Translations under genes and position numbers: made by a program
Shown: positions 48,205 to 61,190 of the stretch, in pieces
How positions within the stretch are numbered: position 1 is the first letter of the stretch
How the letters are laid out: each line of letters begins with the position of its first letter
Source: Carya illinoinensis
Taxonomy: Eukaryota; Streptophyta; Magnoliopsida; Fagales; Juglandaceae
Assembly (NCBI RefSeq): GCF_018687715.1
Contig: NC_056758.1
Span: 19,220,001 to 19,284,000 of the forward strand
Length of the DNA stretch: 64,000 nt
Direction: 5' to 3'
The notes under the pieces: model-generated
What the model saw: only the letters and a program-made list of their open reading frames with translations
Told to the model about the DNA's origin: nothing
The model's database searches: none

Positions 48205-49622
48205 TTACATAATCTGAGGGTCATAATTTACCAGTTCCAGTTTAAACGGATCTTGAAAATTTATCATTTGCGAGGAATAATATGGTAAGTTGTCATGAGA
48301 ATGAGAGGCTTGTTGAGAGGGAGAGGCCTGCTGTAGTGGCGATGATGTTGTCTGCTGTGCTGGAGATAATTTGACTTGATGGTTTTCTTCCCCATCACTG
48401 TCTGATACTTGTGACATTGGCTCAACTAATTTTTTCAAATCTTTTTTATTGGTAATTGTTGCTAATTGAGCTTTGAATCTGCTTCTCTGAACAAGAACCT
48501 CAGGGGCCTTGGTAATCTTTGAAAACATTTTTACAACATGATCATAATTGTACTTTTTCCACCATTTTATAGAGACTTGGCGGGCCAAGAACATAATGTT
48601 TTTGAGAGAATGATAAGGTTTAATGACATATTCTCACTTTATGATCCAATTTAATTTGATTTTAAGAAGAAAAAAAAAGGAGAAGTGGTGGACAGTGTGA
48701 TAATGAAGGTGGATAATCGTTTTGTAATGTAAAAGCCTGAAGACTCACCTGGAGAGGTGGAGGGAGAATGAGAGATTCTGGTCCAAACTGAGCCCACCAT
48801 AATAAGAACCAACGTGGTAAAGTTTTAATTTCCTATAATTTATCAAAATGGAGAAATCAGGAATAACACAAATTCTTGTTTTGTCGTAAGAATGTTTTTG
48901 TTCCATGCTTGTTGATGATCATAATAATCGAAATAAGGAGGATCATATGGCTGAGAAAATCTTCTTGTCAAATATGGGTTTTTTCCCCACTGTTCTAGAG
49001 TAAGAACATGTTTAATGGTAATTTTGTGGAATGCAATAATCGAAGTTGCAAGTGGAGAAAGTTGAGATTGTAGAGAACAGGGGATTTCAGAAATAATAAT
49101 TGAATTTGTGTCTACTAAAATAAATTCATAAAAGTTCTGGGTCTTGGTAATGTTTTGGGAAACATAATGCCAATCTGGTAATAGAAAAGCGTCAAGTAAT
49201 TTTTGAGGTTCATATAAATGTTGTAATTCTGATTCAATAGGAAAGACTGGATGCCAATGGGTTTTGAAGATAATAGGAGTTACAGAGGGCTGAGATAATG
49301 GTGGAGGATTAATAATTTGAGAATGAGAAGAACCAGAAGAAGAAACAGCTTTTGAGTATGTAGGTAATTTTGGAGAGGATAATGACAAAAATGGATTATA
49401 GGATAGCCTAATGTTTTGTGGTAATGTCCATACTACTGTATAGGGTTTGGTGTGATGGAAGGACAAGGTGAAGAATAAGGAGGAGAAGGTGGTTCGGCAT
49501 AGGAGGATTTGGATTTCACTTTGGACTTTAAGGAAGACATGATTTTTCCTGTAAGAATTCTCGAGATAGAAAATCATGAAGAGAATTAGAATCTCCTTTA
49601 ATATGCTCAATATCAAAATCAA
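48205..49622 (-). pseudogene. Second pararetrovirus open region, function unknown
   Basis: Two frames (49622-48843 and 48594-48205) joined by a broken stretch with stops. Features: a Ser/Pro-rich N-terminal part, an aromatic-rich central part (FKTHWHPVFPIES, YFDYYDHQQAWNK), a Trp-rich segment near 48780-48810, and a Gln/Ser-rich C-terminus (SPAQQTTSSPLQQASPSQQ). I recall such a second ORF downstream of the polyprotein in some endogenous caulimovirids but cannot name its role. Confidence 0.5.
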
Positions 49623-49930
49623 AAATACTTAAAATAGGTTTCCATCTTATAAAAATTTGTTTAGTAGCCAAGCTTTTAACATCTTTAATTAAAACTTCCT
49701 TGGCTGATTTACAATCAATTCTAAATAAAAAATTTTGATTCAAAAGATTATCTTAAAATTTAGAAATGCATAACACAATAGCTAAAATTTCTTTTTTAAT
49801 AATACTATAATTCTTTTGAGTAGGATTCCAGCATCCTGAATGGAATCGAATAATCTGTTCCTTTTCATCAGATAATTTTTGTTTCAAAATTCCTCCATAA
49901 CCAAAATCGGAGGCATCTGTTTTAATAATT
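49528..49930 (-). pseudogene. Pararetrovirus RNase H, broken
   Basis: On the minus strand: FGYGGILKQKLSDEKEQIIRF (about 49905-49845), KNYSIIKKEILAIVLCISKF, then a stop near 49755 and FRIDCKSAKEVL to DFLSREFLQ. These are the conserved blocks of a retroviral-type RNase H following RT. Confidence 0.75.
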
Positions 49931-50292
49931 TTAAAAGCGTTAGGAGTTGGGAGTCCTAAGCATGGTAATTTCTATGTCATGGGCCTTTATTTGTTTTATA
50001 ATATTTATATGTTTTTCTATCCATGAGGTGAATTCTTTTTTAATCTTTTGAATAATGGTTTACATAACGGCCTAAGTGTTTGATAAAAATCAACAACATA
50101 AATTAAATTTCCTAGAAATCTTTGTAGTTGTTACTTATCCTTTATTTCATCGGGGAATTTATTAGCAAATTCTATAGCCCTACTTATTGGGGTAATAGTT
50201 CATTGATAAATATCATGTCTAAGGAATCTAATCTTGTTTTGGAATAATTTAACTTTAGATGATAAAACTACTAATCCATTTTGTTTAATGAT

Positions 50293-50830
50293 TTAGACAA
50301 AAATATTTAAATGTTTCCAATGTTGTTCAATTGATAAAGAGAAATGCGTAAATATTTCATTCATAATATTTTGAAATTCACTATGAGCATTTTTTAATCC
50401 GAATGGCATAACATTCCATTCATAATGTCCAAATGAGACTGTAAATGTAATTTTGTATCTATCTTTTTCAGCAATCTGGATTTGCCAAAATCCACTTTTC
50501 ATATCAAATTTTGAAAATATAGTAGCAGCATAAAGTCGGAAGAATAACTCTTTTTTATTCAGAATAGGGTATCTGATCCATTGTAAAAATTTATTTAAAG
50601 GCTTATAATTTATGACTAATCTAGGAACACCTTCTTCTAATTCTGTTTTTTTTTTTACATAAAAATTAACACAACTCTATGGTGATTTGCTCTGTCTAAT
50701 AAGTCCTTTAATTAATGAATCATTAATTTTTTGTTTACAAAATTCTAATAATTCCCTATTATTTAAATGGGTTTGGCCTTAGTAAGAATATTCTTTTCAG
50801 AAAATTATTTTTCATAAGGTAATTCAACTA
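50293..50830 (-). pseudogene. Pararetrovirus reverse transcriptase with catalytic-core deletion
   Basis: Readable blocks on the minus strand include VPRLVINYKPLNKFLQWIRYP (about 50632-50570), FDMKSGFWQIQIAEKDRYK and FGHYEWNVMPFGLKNAHSEF. After NEIFTHF the sequence jumps directly to SIEQHWKHLN. The segment that normally holds the catalytic Asp-Asp motif is missing, so the enzyme could not work. Confidence 0.82.
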
Positions 50831-52109
50831 TATGTTGTTTTCTATTCCAAAAAGCATTAGGTAAATTAGAATATACTTTTTTTTCAATTATATTTTTAAA
50901 ATTATTAATTTTTTGAATTAATAAATGATCTTTTAATTGTTTTTCAATTCTTTTATATTTTAATTTTTGTTTTAAGAAATTTATTTGTTTTTCTTTTCTT
51001 TTGATTTTAACTTTTGTTAAAAAATCGATTTCTTTAGCTAATGAGGTTTCTTTTAAGAAATTAATTTCTCTTGAAACTGAAGGGAATAAAAATTTAAATT
51101 GAATTTCTTTTCCTAATACTTTAGTAGAAATTCATTCTTCTATTATAGAGAAATTGTAAAGTAGAGCAAGAAATGGGTTTCTTAATATTACTTTGGTATT
51201 GATGTTTTTTACTACAATGAAGGTTGTTTTAAAACAAATTCCACCACTACATATATGTGCATTTGATAATTTATAACTTATGTTTAATTTTGCTCCATTA
51301 GTTTGAGATAATGTCTCTTTTATTTTTTCAAAATATTTAGAGGGTATTATCTATTCTTGTATGCAGTTTAGATCTGCACCTATATATAATAAATCTATTG
51401 CAGAAAACGAGAACTCTTCATTAATAGAAATAGTTACTTCAGTTATACCATTTTTGAAAATTCATCTTATTAAATATATTTATAAAATTATCTGATTCCT
51501 CTTTAATAATTTTTGCTGAGCTTTCTCTTTGTTCTCTTTTAGGATTGTCACTAGTTTTATCTATTTTTAATAGTATAATTTTTTATAATAATTGTTCATT
51601 AGAAACTTCAAGTTTGGTATTGGAAGATTTCAAATTTCAAATTTCTTTATTTATTTCATTAATTTCTTGTTGTAAGTCCTTTAAAGTAATATTTTATTTT
51701 TCTGATTGGAATATATTTACTATTTCTAAAAAATCATATGATGAGAGGGTTGAATTAGGTTCAGAAGTTTTGGGATTAGTAAAAGTATCTTTTAATTTTT
51801 CAAAGTATTCTTTTCTTTCCTGTGGATTATTAATTTTATCTATTAATTCTAATATAATATTTTCATATGACGATAATACATTAATAGTTATATTACAGAT
51901 ATAATTATTTTTATCTAGACAATTACAAATATGAATCTCATCTTCTTTTGACTCGTTATTAGAAGATTGTTCTGAGAAACTCGATTCTTTTAATTGATAG
52001 ATTTCATCTTTTTCTAAAAAGATTTCATCTTCTTCACTTGATTGTATAAAAATATTTAGTAATTTTTCTTTTACTTCTTCAAGTATATGTAATTCATTAA
52101 TTTCTTTTT
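50831..52109 (-). pseudogene. Pararetrovirus polyprotein middle region with protease remnant
   Basis: Fragmentary frames, Lys/Glu/Ile-rich. Near 51361-51410 the minus strand reads LLYIGADLNCIQE, which looks like an aspartic protease active-site block with Tyr where the catalytic Asp is expected. Near 52000-52080 an acidic Ser/Glu-rich stretch (IQSSEEDEIFLEKDE) follows the zinc-knuckle region. Confidence 0.55.
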
Positions 52110-52960
52110 TAACCTTACAATTTGAGCATAATGTCTAACATTTCAACATTTATAACATACAATTTGTTTTTTCTTTTTATTAAACCTTTTTCTACCCTTT
52201 ACTAGCTTATTATATACTTGTTTTTCTTTTGGCTTTTTGTAAGGTTTTTTATATTTTATTTTCTTAGTTGGATAAATTTTATAAATTTTCTTTCCCTTTT
52301 TATATCTTCTAGAAAGAGCTAATAATGAAAAATAATCAAACTATTCACAAAATGTACCTAATTCTTTATTAGCAAATTTTTTTTCTTTTTTTATTTACTT
52401 TTTTAATCTTAAGTCGTTGCACATAATCAGACCAGTTTTATTAATAGAAGATATTATATCTCCATATGTGAGATTAATAAAATCAATGGTACCATCTGAT
52501 TTTACTAAAGATTCTCGTACCTTTTGGGCGAAATAATATGGAAATCCGGCTGTGAACTTTTCCTTCCAGTATGGTTGTTGGCAGTCATCTCTAATCATAA
52601 CTTTAGTTAGAAAGATATCTTTATACCATCTAAAATCGGATAATCTAGGACATCTTAAATTGATTAATAAATCAATAGTTCTTTCTTTAAATTGAAAATG
52701 ATCACCTACAAAATGTTTTTTTAATATAAATATTAAAATATTAACAGCATCTTCTATTTGTTGACCATCTTCTGTCTTAATCTCTTAAATATTTTTATCA
52801 TATTTATAAGCACTTAATATTCTTCTATTGCAACTTATCTACTTCTATATATATGATATCTTTCCATCGTTGAGCAATAATCTAATCTCATTAATAATTG
52901 TTTTTCTTTAAGGTATTTTATCATTTCTATTAAATTATTTAATTCAAGTCTTAGATTATA
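52110..52960 (-). pseudogene. Pararetrovirus capsid-like region and CCHC remnant
   Basis: A clear frame at 52598-52395 reads PYWKEKFTAGFPYYFAQKVR and later CNDLRLKK, matching the style of caulimovirid coat proteins. A zinc-knuckle remnant at about 52115-52157 reads CYKC, then a stop, then NVRHYAQIV, so its last cysteine is lost. The region towards 52960 is full of stops. Confidence 0.6.
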
Positions 52961-52977
52961 TTCTAAATGTAACAGCC

Positions 52978-53464
52978 CGCTAGAAATTTAATTGTGGAAT
53001 TTTTATTGGATTTAGGAATCTCGTAAAGACCCCATAAGTTTTCACGAATCTATTAATCATATAGGTTTTAGTCTAACCACATAGTTAGTGTTATTGCTCA
53101 CTATGGTATCAGAAGTGTGTTTTTGATTATTGGAGATAGTTAAAAGTGTCAAAATGTATTATGATTTGTGCTATTAAACTCGGTGGATTATTTAAGGTAT
53201 TATGACGCAATAACTTTTTTTTATATTTTTGGACAAAACGTCTGTTCGAAATTGTGATTTTATTTTTAGGGTCACTTTGGCGCTTTTTTTTTTATATAAA
53301 CGATTTTCACTGTAGTTTGAAAATCACAGTATAGAATATCCAAATTAAGTTAGGAAGGTTTTAATTGGACACATGGAAAGATCTTAACCACCTCACTTTT
53401 CCAAGTCTACACTCCACCTTTAGAAAATATCTTGAGCTGATTTTTGTGGATATTATTGAGTAAA
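52978..53464 (+). mobile_element. Candidate LTR start (TGTAACAGCCCGC type), interrupted
   Basis: TGTAACAGCCCGCTAG at 52978 begins abruptly beside the pararetrovirus and looks like an LTR start. It contains the phrase CTATGGTATCAGAAG near 53103, similar to a primer site but not placed as one. The sequence may continue at 59509-60400 after elements C and D, but I could not show a common duplication. Confidence 0.35.
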
Positions 53465-54592
53465 TATGACGCCCCCAAATCCCCACGCACGAACACGAGG
53501 AAATCGAGACGTCCGGATGGTGACATTACGGGTCACCACCCTATCGACGAGTACCAAGTGTGTGTATAAGCAACAAATGTGCACAAAGAAACACGCAGCG
53601 GATAGCAAAGTCATAAACTAAGTACTAGAATTTTTCTTAGTTTAATACAAAACTGTTCAAAATATACATATTAAAATATTACAAATCATAGATATAGTTT
53701 TAAAACCAACAACAAAGCTTAAACTTCAACTCAATACTCCGACGAAGCCGCATCCTCGGGCTCAGCCTCCACCTCTTCCTCGATCTTTGCATCAAAATCT
53801 ACGGTACCAAAAAAGGTGCCGCAGGTAAGTAAGATCCAAACACCACCAGATAAAAGTATATTAAAACTCAAACAATATGCATGAAAGAAAAGCCAATGCA
53901 CATGACCGGTAAAACCATATTTTTTCACGCACGCCAAAAACCCATTTGGCTAAAAAACATAACTTTTAAAACCAGTCTCGCCATTATCCCAGATAATGGC
54001 CTAAATCAAAACCACCCACCATTTTCCCAGAAAATGGATCACATAGCCTCAAACCAAAACTCGCCATTTTCCCAGAAAATGGCCCGTAACCAAAACCATA
54101 AAACCAATCCAATTATTGCATGCACCATGATCTCCCATAGGGATCATCCGCACACCCTGGCTCTGTGCCACACCGAAGGTAACGACTACGCGTGTGACAC
54201 CTAAACGAGCGATGCCCAGTACTCGCGCCCAACGCATCCCTGGACAGGCCATCCTCTAGTCCCCGCCACTCTAGGGACCACGGAGTCGACACGACAACAT
54301 TACCGTATCGTGCGATCCGGTCGTCGCCCAGCGACAACCCAGGGGATGTCACTTAGTATTATCCACTCCCGAGTGACCAGAGGAGCTCCACCAAGATAAT
54401 ACCCTATCCCGGCTTGGGGTCGTGATACACACGCACTCGAAAATCCATTTACGCCAATAAAACATGATTTTTATCAATTTAAATAAAATGCACGTGCATG
54501 CACCATGTAAATGCAACCTCAAGGCACAAAACAACCAACCAATCACAAATCAATAAACCAAGCAACTCCGTCTTCAATCCATCTGACCCCCA
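53465..54592 (-). repeat. Element C 3' LTR, truncated
   Basis: The first half of a family LTR in plus-strand order (TATGACGCCCCC onward). It keeps the CAG-GTAAGT near 53823 and lacks the hairpin, GC-rich and homopurine parts. Confidence 0.8.
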
Positions 54593-56723
54593 TCTAATCT
54601 TGCAATAACTAAACTCACTATAAACTACCATTGACTTCATCTAAATATAATCGAAACGCTCTTGGTAACTCACCCACCTACTCGTACCCTCAAAAACTCT
54701 ACTATTAAAACTTCTAATTCCTTCAATCGCACATCACAAATAAACCTCAATACAGGCCATATTGTTTAAATCTTCAATCCATCAAAAACTATTGAACAAC
54801 ACTCATGGATCCTAATGCTTTATTACCTCATAAATATGGTTAAGCTACCCACCGTTGATGCCTAAGTTTCAACTTCCAAGATTTTATCATACACCACACA
54901 TGGTGACCTAACAATTTCTTTTCAAGTTAAATAATAATATCCCTAATTCTCCCAACTGGATACTTGATCTCCAAAGAAAAGTATAGCCTCACAAATTTAA
55001 ATTCCTATGACTTCAAGTCACAATTAATTCTCAAGATAAACACAACAGTTGTTACAAACCATCATTCCAATGGGTAACTTGCTTCGACTGCACATTCCAT
55101 TCAACTTACCAAACAACTCAAAGTCAATATCTCTTGAATTTAATATTATCACACAGATTCCTCTTCAACTCCTACCAAGCCAAAAATAAATGAGACTAGG
55201 ACCAGCACACTCCGAAATCCATACATACTTATCATTACTACTCATCGATCTCATGCACTCTTAGCCAACACCAATAATTATTCAAACGTACAAGTGATCC
55301 ATTACCACATTTCCATCATTTGGACTTATATCCTTAACTCAATAAGAATCATTCCTGAATCTACTCAACTTATATTCTTAAATCAGCAACTAGCCATTGC
55401 TTAAAGTTTGGTATCAAGAATGACCTTAAACCTGCTAAGAATCTATTCCCAAAAGTCTACGGATCATATAGCCTCAAATTCAATCGTATTCAATATCAAC
55501 ACAATCTACTATTTCCAACACCCTGATGGACCTATATCTTTCGAGTCGATAAAATCATTTCCTAAAATCTGCTACTACAACCTCGAGTTAATAATAATTA
55601 TTTTCTAAACTAGTTTGATTTCTTCAATAATCAAAGAAATACACGAACTAGATCATTACCTTCAATCCTAAAAGAAATCTACTCTAGAAAAATTTTCATA
55701 TCAATAACTCAACTCTAATCAACCCCATTTTAATGGTTACAAACTAATCACTCACTAAAGTAGATCAAGCTACAACACTAAGTCTGTAAAACTAAGAACT
55801 CAAATCTTATTATAAATCAGTCCTTTAACTCTGCAATTCTAAAACCTTAAATCAAATAAGAATCATCTTCCGGAACTTCTAAGATCAATGAACTTACATC
55901 CCATAATAGAACAATCGACTCCCAAATCTTTCAAAATCTAAAACATTAATGGATAATAAATCATTTTCTGAAATCCTCAAGATCGATGGCTTTAAATCTA
56001 AAACATTCGCCGTAAAAAAGCTTGTAGATTCTAAAGCCCCAAATGTTATCAAACTGTTTATCAAAGTCGGCAAAACCTAAAACTTCTAATTTAAGTAATC
56101 CTTCAAATGCTTGTTGAACCTATCACCTTAAATCCCATAAACTTGTTTCATAAAATTTATAGGGCCTCAAACCTTTGGTGAACTTGTCATAAATCTATCC
56201 TTGAAGTTCGTTGAACCTACACTCTCCTATTCTATAGCCTCGTTACATAAATTCTACAAAACCTTGACCTCAATCATCTTAAGCAACTTAAAGCTAATTC
56301 CTCTCCTCATTGTGACGTGAGTTCCCACCTTACAAAGATTGACTAAACCATGACATTCCCTTCATACCTTAACATCATAAAAGCAAACCACATCGCTAAG
56401 AATTCAAGCCTACTACACTAAATGTTTATGCCTAATAATAGTATTCTCGATTATACCGCCTTCCTACCATAGCGTAACCCTTAACCCCAATTTCAACTAT
56501 GAACAAAACAAATCAAAATAAATAAAACATACTTTCAATTTAAATAAGATCAAATAAACCAAACAAAACCAAATCAAATGGAATTAAATCAAATAAAATA
56601 GAATCAAGTTAGATAAAAAAAAAAAACAATTCAAATTAAATAAATAAAACAATTTCAACTCAAACTTTTGAAACTTTCTGGTACTCCACCTATGGGACAT
56701 GTGGTTTTATCCAGACCTGAACT
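54593..56723 (-). other. Element C interior without gag
   Basis: Colinear with element A from 29093 to about 30700, then with A 31555-31860, passing straight through where gag lies in A and B. No coding signal. Confidence 0.75.
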
Positions 56724-56735
56724 GCTCTGATACCA
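56724..56735 (-). other. Element C primer binding site
   Basis: GCTCTGATACCA on the plus strand, identical to elements A and B, two bases from the LTR. Confidence 0.9.
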
Positions 56736-56737
56736 CC

Positions 56738-58855
56738 TATGACGCCCCCAACTCCCATGTACAGACACTTATAAATCGAGGCATCGGAATGATGATAACA
56801 CAGGTCACACATCCCATCGCCAAGTGCCAAGTATGTGTACATGCAACAAGTGTACAATAAAATCACATAGGGGATAATAACATTCTTATAACTAAGTACC
56901 AGAATTTTTGTTCAAATACAAACTCATTTAAAGTACACATAAGAAAATATTACAAGTCGCAAATATCGTTCAAACCAAATTACAAGACATACAAACTAGT
57001 AGAGATAACTTATAACATAAAGGACTCCAACTCAATAATCTGGCGGAGCCGCCTCCTTGGGCTCAGCCTCCTCCTCCTCAACCTCTGCATCAAAATCTAC
57101 GGTACCAAAAATGGTGCCGCAGGTAAGTAATAATCCAAAAGTCACAAGATAAAATATATTAAACTCAACAATATGCATGAAAAGAATGCCAAATGCACAT
57201 ATCCCATAAATCTACATTTTTGCACGCATGCCAAAAGTCCCATTTGGCCCTAAAGATAATTCCTTTCTAACTCACGCCAAAAGTCACATTTGGACCAAAT
57301 CCAATTTCGAATCAATATCCAATTTATCTGAATGCACCATGACCTCCCCTAGGGGTCATCCGCACATCCTGGCTCCCGTTGTCACACCACGGGTAACGAC
57401 CATGCGTGTGACTTCGTAACGAGCGATGCCCAGTTCTGTGCCCCGTGGGTACATAGCCAAGCATCTTCTAACCCTCGCCAACAAAGGGACACGGAGTCGG
57501 TACGAAAGCGTTACCATCCCACCCGCTCCCGTTGTTACCTAGTGACAACCCAGGGGACGTCACTCAGTATATTACGCTCCCGAGTGACTAGAGGAGCTCC
57601 ACCGAGATAATGCCCCATCTCGACTTGGGATCGTGATACACACGCACTCGAAAATCCATTTACACAGGTAAAACTAGTTTTTCTCAATTTAATACATGCA
57701 CATGAATGCACCATGCAATGCACACCTCAAGATACAATTTATCCAACATAACTCAACATCAACAATAACCAAATTAGTCCGAAATAACCAACTAGTCAAT
57801 GAATTTATTGTAAAAATAATAATATATTAAAATCTAAAACAGAGTTTGAAAAATGCTTACAGCGCTATATAATAATTTCTGAAGGATCAATGAGCTGAAA
57901 AGAGTAAAGAGAAAGCAACGTAACAGTGTAAAATACACTGTGGCCGTGGGTTGTAAAATACCCACTTTTGAATGGGGACAAACCAAGACTTGGGATTGAT
58001 AGAGAATGACCTAGAGGTCTTTATGAAACTAATAAAACTGAGAATGGGCCGTGGGTGGTAGAAGAAATGGCGGTGGAAGCAAAAATTGGCAAAAACAAAG
58101 ATGAGCTCGTGGGGGCTACTCTGGCAATGGATCGGAGTTGGAAATAGGTGGTTTAGGACGGCAAGAGGTAACTGATGATGTGGTGAAGAGGTGGTGGGCG
58201 GACGTGGAACGACCGCAGTGAAATAGTACAAAAACCGTGCGGCTTCTAGGAGCTCGTGGCGGCTAACGGTGGTTTGGATGGAGGTGAAATTTGGTGGGGA
58301 GGTGCACCGGCTGGAGGGGAAGATTTATGGGTGGGTGGTGTCGTACACGTCGCTGGCGAGCGGTGGTTCTGGGCGGTTGAACGAAAACGGATGGAAATGG
58401 AGAAGAGAGAGTGTCGCGTGCACGGGAGGAAAGTGGGAAGAAAAAGAAAGAAAAAGAGAAAGAAAAAGAAAAAGAGAAAAAGAAAAAGAGAAAAAGAAAG
58501 ATGTGGAAAAGAAATGAGGTCCAATCCTCCCCTCTAGAGTCCAGAAACTGATCCGAAGAAAACAACTTTAAAAGCTATAAAACGAATAAAATAATTTAAA
58601 TACCACATCAAGTTAAAATATAATAAATAACTAGTAAAAACTAACAACATAATTTTAAATCTAAAAACAAACTAAAATAAATTATACAACAATTTAAACT
58701 CAAAACAATATTTAACATTAAGAAAGCTCTACAAAACAAATATCACAACTAAATAAATTCAATTAAAATACGATAATTTAAAATAGAAGAACTAATATTT
58801 TAATTAAATTAAAATACTCCTTTAGTGAAAATACACGTAAAAACGGGATAGCACA
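56738..58855 (-). repeat. Element C 5' LTR
   Basis: TATGACGCCCCC...GGGATAGCACA. Diverged from the A/B type but retains the twin hairpins near 57915-57968 and the homopurine tract near 58430-58500. Confidence 0.82.
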
Positions 58856-58856
58856 C

Positions 58857-59508
58857 AAGGGTTAGGGGATGCTTGGCTACGTACGCGCAAGGCGCGAAAT
58901 TGTGCATCGCTCGTTACGAAGTCACATGCATGATCGTTACCTATGGTGTGACGAAGGGAGCTAGGGTGTGCAGATGATCCCTAGGGGAGGTCATGGTGCA
59001 TTCGGATAAATTGAATATTGATTCGAAATTGGATTTTGGGCCAAATGAGGCTTTTGGCGTGCGTGCAAAAAATGTGGATTTATGGGATATGTGCATTTGA
59101 CATCCTTTCATACATATTGTTGAGTTTAATATATTTTTATTTTATGGCGTTTAGATTATTACTTACCTGCGTAGATTTTGATGCAGATGTTGAGGAGGAG
59201 GAGGTTGAGCCCGAGGAGGCGGCTCATCCAGAGTTTTGATTTGGAGTCTTTTATGTTAAAAATGATCTCTACTAGTTTTTATGTCTTGTAATTTGGCTTT
59301 GAAACAATATTTGAGACTTGTAATATTTTATTATGTGTGATTTAAACGAGTTTGTTATAAGACTTTTATTATCCGCCGCGTGATTTTATTGTACACTTGT
59401 TGCATGTACACTCACTTGGCACTTGGCGATGTGATGTGTGACTCGTGTTGTCGTCATCCCGACACTTCGATTTCCACATATCCGTACATGGGAGTTGGGG
59501 GCGTCACA
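58857..59508 (+). mobile_element. Partial LTR (3' 650 bp) inverted against element C
   Basis: The end portion of a C-subfamily LTR in plus orientation, ending GGGGGCGTCACA at 59508. It starts mid-LTR right after element C and forms an inverted repeat with about 56750-57480. A 17-bp deletion near 59170 removes the GGCACCATTTTTGGTAC block. Confidence 0.8.
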
Positions 59509-60400
59509 GCGGATACTCCTGGCGTAATCATTCTGATTGTTGGGATATCTTATTTAAAATACTCATGATGGAATCATTCTAATTGTCTAAATATCTCTGA
59601 TAGAATATGTTGGGTGGAATCATTCTGATTGTTCACTATTCCTGAGGAAACAATTGTAGGAATTATTTTGATTGTCAGAATTTAAGTCCAAGTTCATGTT
59701 AAGTAAATAAGTCAGATCAAGTTTATGATAAGTTAAGTTTCAGTTCAAGTTCAAGTTCATATCAAGAAGTTGAGTTACATTCAGTTTTGTGGGGTTAAAA
59801 CAATTGTGGCACATGAAGTATGGGGTCATAGCAATTGTGACGCATATACTATGTGAGACATAACAATTATGACATGTAGAATACATGAGACCATAACAAC
59901 TATGGAGTATGTATTTAAGCAGTTAAAGAATAAGTTTCAGATCACATTCATGTTAAGTCAAGTTTCAGAGCAAGTTCATGTTAAATCAAGTTTCAGAGCA
60001 AATTCATGTTAAGTTAAGTTTCGGATCAAGTTCATGTCAAGTCAAGTTCAATTCATATTTCAATTTAAGTTATGTCAGTTATGCTATGTTGTACGTTAAG
60101 TTATACTTTAATTACTTATGAATTTGATTATGCATTTATATTTTTATTGTCATGCATGCATCATTAGCCTGTGTGAAGGTTTTTTGTTAACTTACTGAGA
60201 TTTGTAATCAAATCTCACTGTGGTAGTTCCAACTACCATTCTCCCTAAATGGTAGATCTTGTTACAGGACCTGAAGGAGAATCGGGAGCTAACCAACTAG
60301 ACACAGTTGACTGAGTGGCGGTGATAAGTCAATGTTAATATAGTAGTTAATTTAAATTACTACTTGTATTATGGAGTTGCATCTCTAGTATTTTTTTGGA
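59509..60400 (+). other. Repeat-rich sequence, possibly the far part of another LTR
   Basis: Holds loose repeats of GGAATCATTCTGATTGT (59530-59680), AACAATTGTGNCACAT (59800-59910) and a 28-bp array. Around 60190-60310 it reads TTACTGAGATTTGTAATCAAATCTCAC and GAAGGAGAATCGGGAGCT, a style I associate with 3' parts of plant Ty3 LTRs. No gene. Confidence 0.35.
59934..60045 (+). repeat. 28-bp tandem repeat, four units
   Basis: Units begin GTTTCAGATCA or GTTTCAGAGCA, contain TTCATGTTAAGTCAA and are exactly 28 bp each, with a few substitutions. Confidence 0.9.
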
Positions 60401-61190
60401 TCATAGCCATTTTGGACTAGTGTTGTGATTTTAGTTGTTCAATGGGTCTGATCAACTTATAATTTTGTCTTCCAAGCGTAGAAGTTGTCAAGGTAATACC
60501 AGGATAAGTCTAGGATCGTATTCCACAGGGACAAAGAGTTATCAAAGCGTTTGTGAGATTTTCTTTATGTAAAAAATGTATCGATTATGAAGGATGAAAA
60601 TGGATGTGGATCTATGTTTCTAAAATTATCAAAACTGAGAGGTTTAGAGAAAGTGTGTAGCAAATGAATTAAACTTGTAAGAAACAATAAAACAAACACT
60701 TGGGATGCAATTTTCACCTACTGATTTGGAGATGGATTTACTTCTTTTTTTTTCACATTCTCTCAACCATGATCCTATTCCTAGAAGTCATGGTCGGATA
60801 ATATAGCAATGAACCACAATTCTTGGCCTAATAAAAATACTTGACAGATTATATGACAATTGTAAAATAGTGAAAGAAAACCATCAAAGTCTTGTTACTT
60901 GTTCAAGTATTAATTGTGCCTTTACGTCTACAACTAATCTAAACTAAGAACAAAGAACTTCGATCCTTTCTAAAAGTAAATTGAAATATCATCTACCAAG
61001 TTAATCATTGAAATCACATAACATTGAAGAAAATCCACTCCAAAACAGTTATAGGTTACTCATTGAATCCCAAACTCAAAATTTAGCCTATCATCTCTAA
61101 CTTAATACAATGCTCAAAAATAATAAATCCTAACATTTCAAGTTATTGTAAGAAAATAAATGCAAAATAAATAAAAACAAGCCAAAGGGT
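60401..61190. other. Unclassified repetitive-looking sequence
   Basis: The phrase GGATCGTATTCCACAGGGAC (about 60511) is one I associate with plant retrotransposon non-coding DNA. No ORF or RNA gene is supported. Confidence 0.3.

Larger units (their letters stand above)
47869..52977 (-). mobile_element. Endogenous pararetrovirus-like fragment (Caulimoviridae-like), decayed
   Basis: On the minus strand the order is capsid-like region, CCHC knuckle remnant, protease remnant, reverse transcriptase, RNase H, then a second open region and a TATA box. There is no integrase and no LTR belonging to it. That order, with RT and RNase H but no integrase, suits an integrated caulimovirid. Movement-protein sequence was not seen; the left end of the coding order is cut at 52977 by other repeat DNA. 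Many stops, frameshifts and deletions make it inactive. An unusual LTR-less Ty3 remnant is the alternative. Confidence 0.7.
53465..58855 (-). mobile_element. Element C: gag-less, rearranged member of the family
   Basis: LTR parts at 53465-54592 (3' LTR, truncated) and 56738-58855, with a primer site at 56724-56735. The interior matches the non-coding part of A and B but has no gag. One deletion joins LTR sequence (CATCTGACCCC) directly to interior sequence (CATCTAATCTTGC) near 54592, removing the LTR remainder, the polypurine tract and about 0.8 kb of interior. Both LTRs start TATGACG, not TGTGACG. Flanks (GTAAA and CAAGG) do not match, so its ends have been rearranged. It belongs to a diverged subfamily. 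Confidence 0.8.

Noticed and set aside
53103..53115. TATGGTATCAGAAG resembling a primer binding site
   Set aside because: It is not adjacent to any LTR end and the match stops after ten bases.
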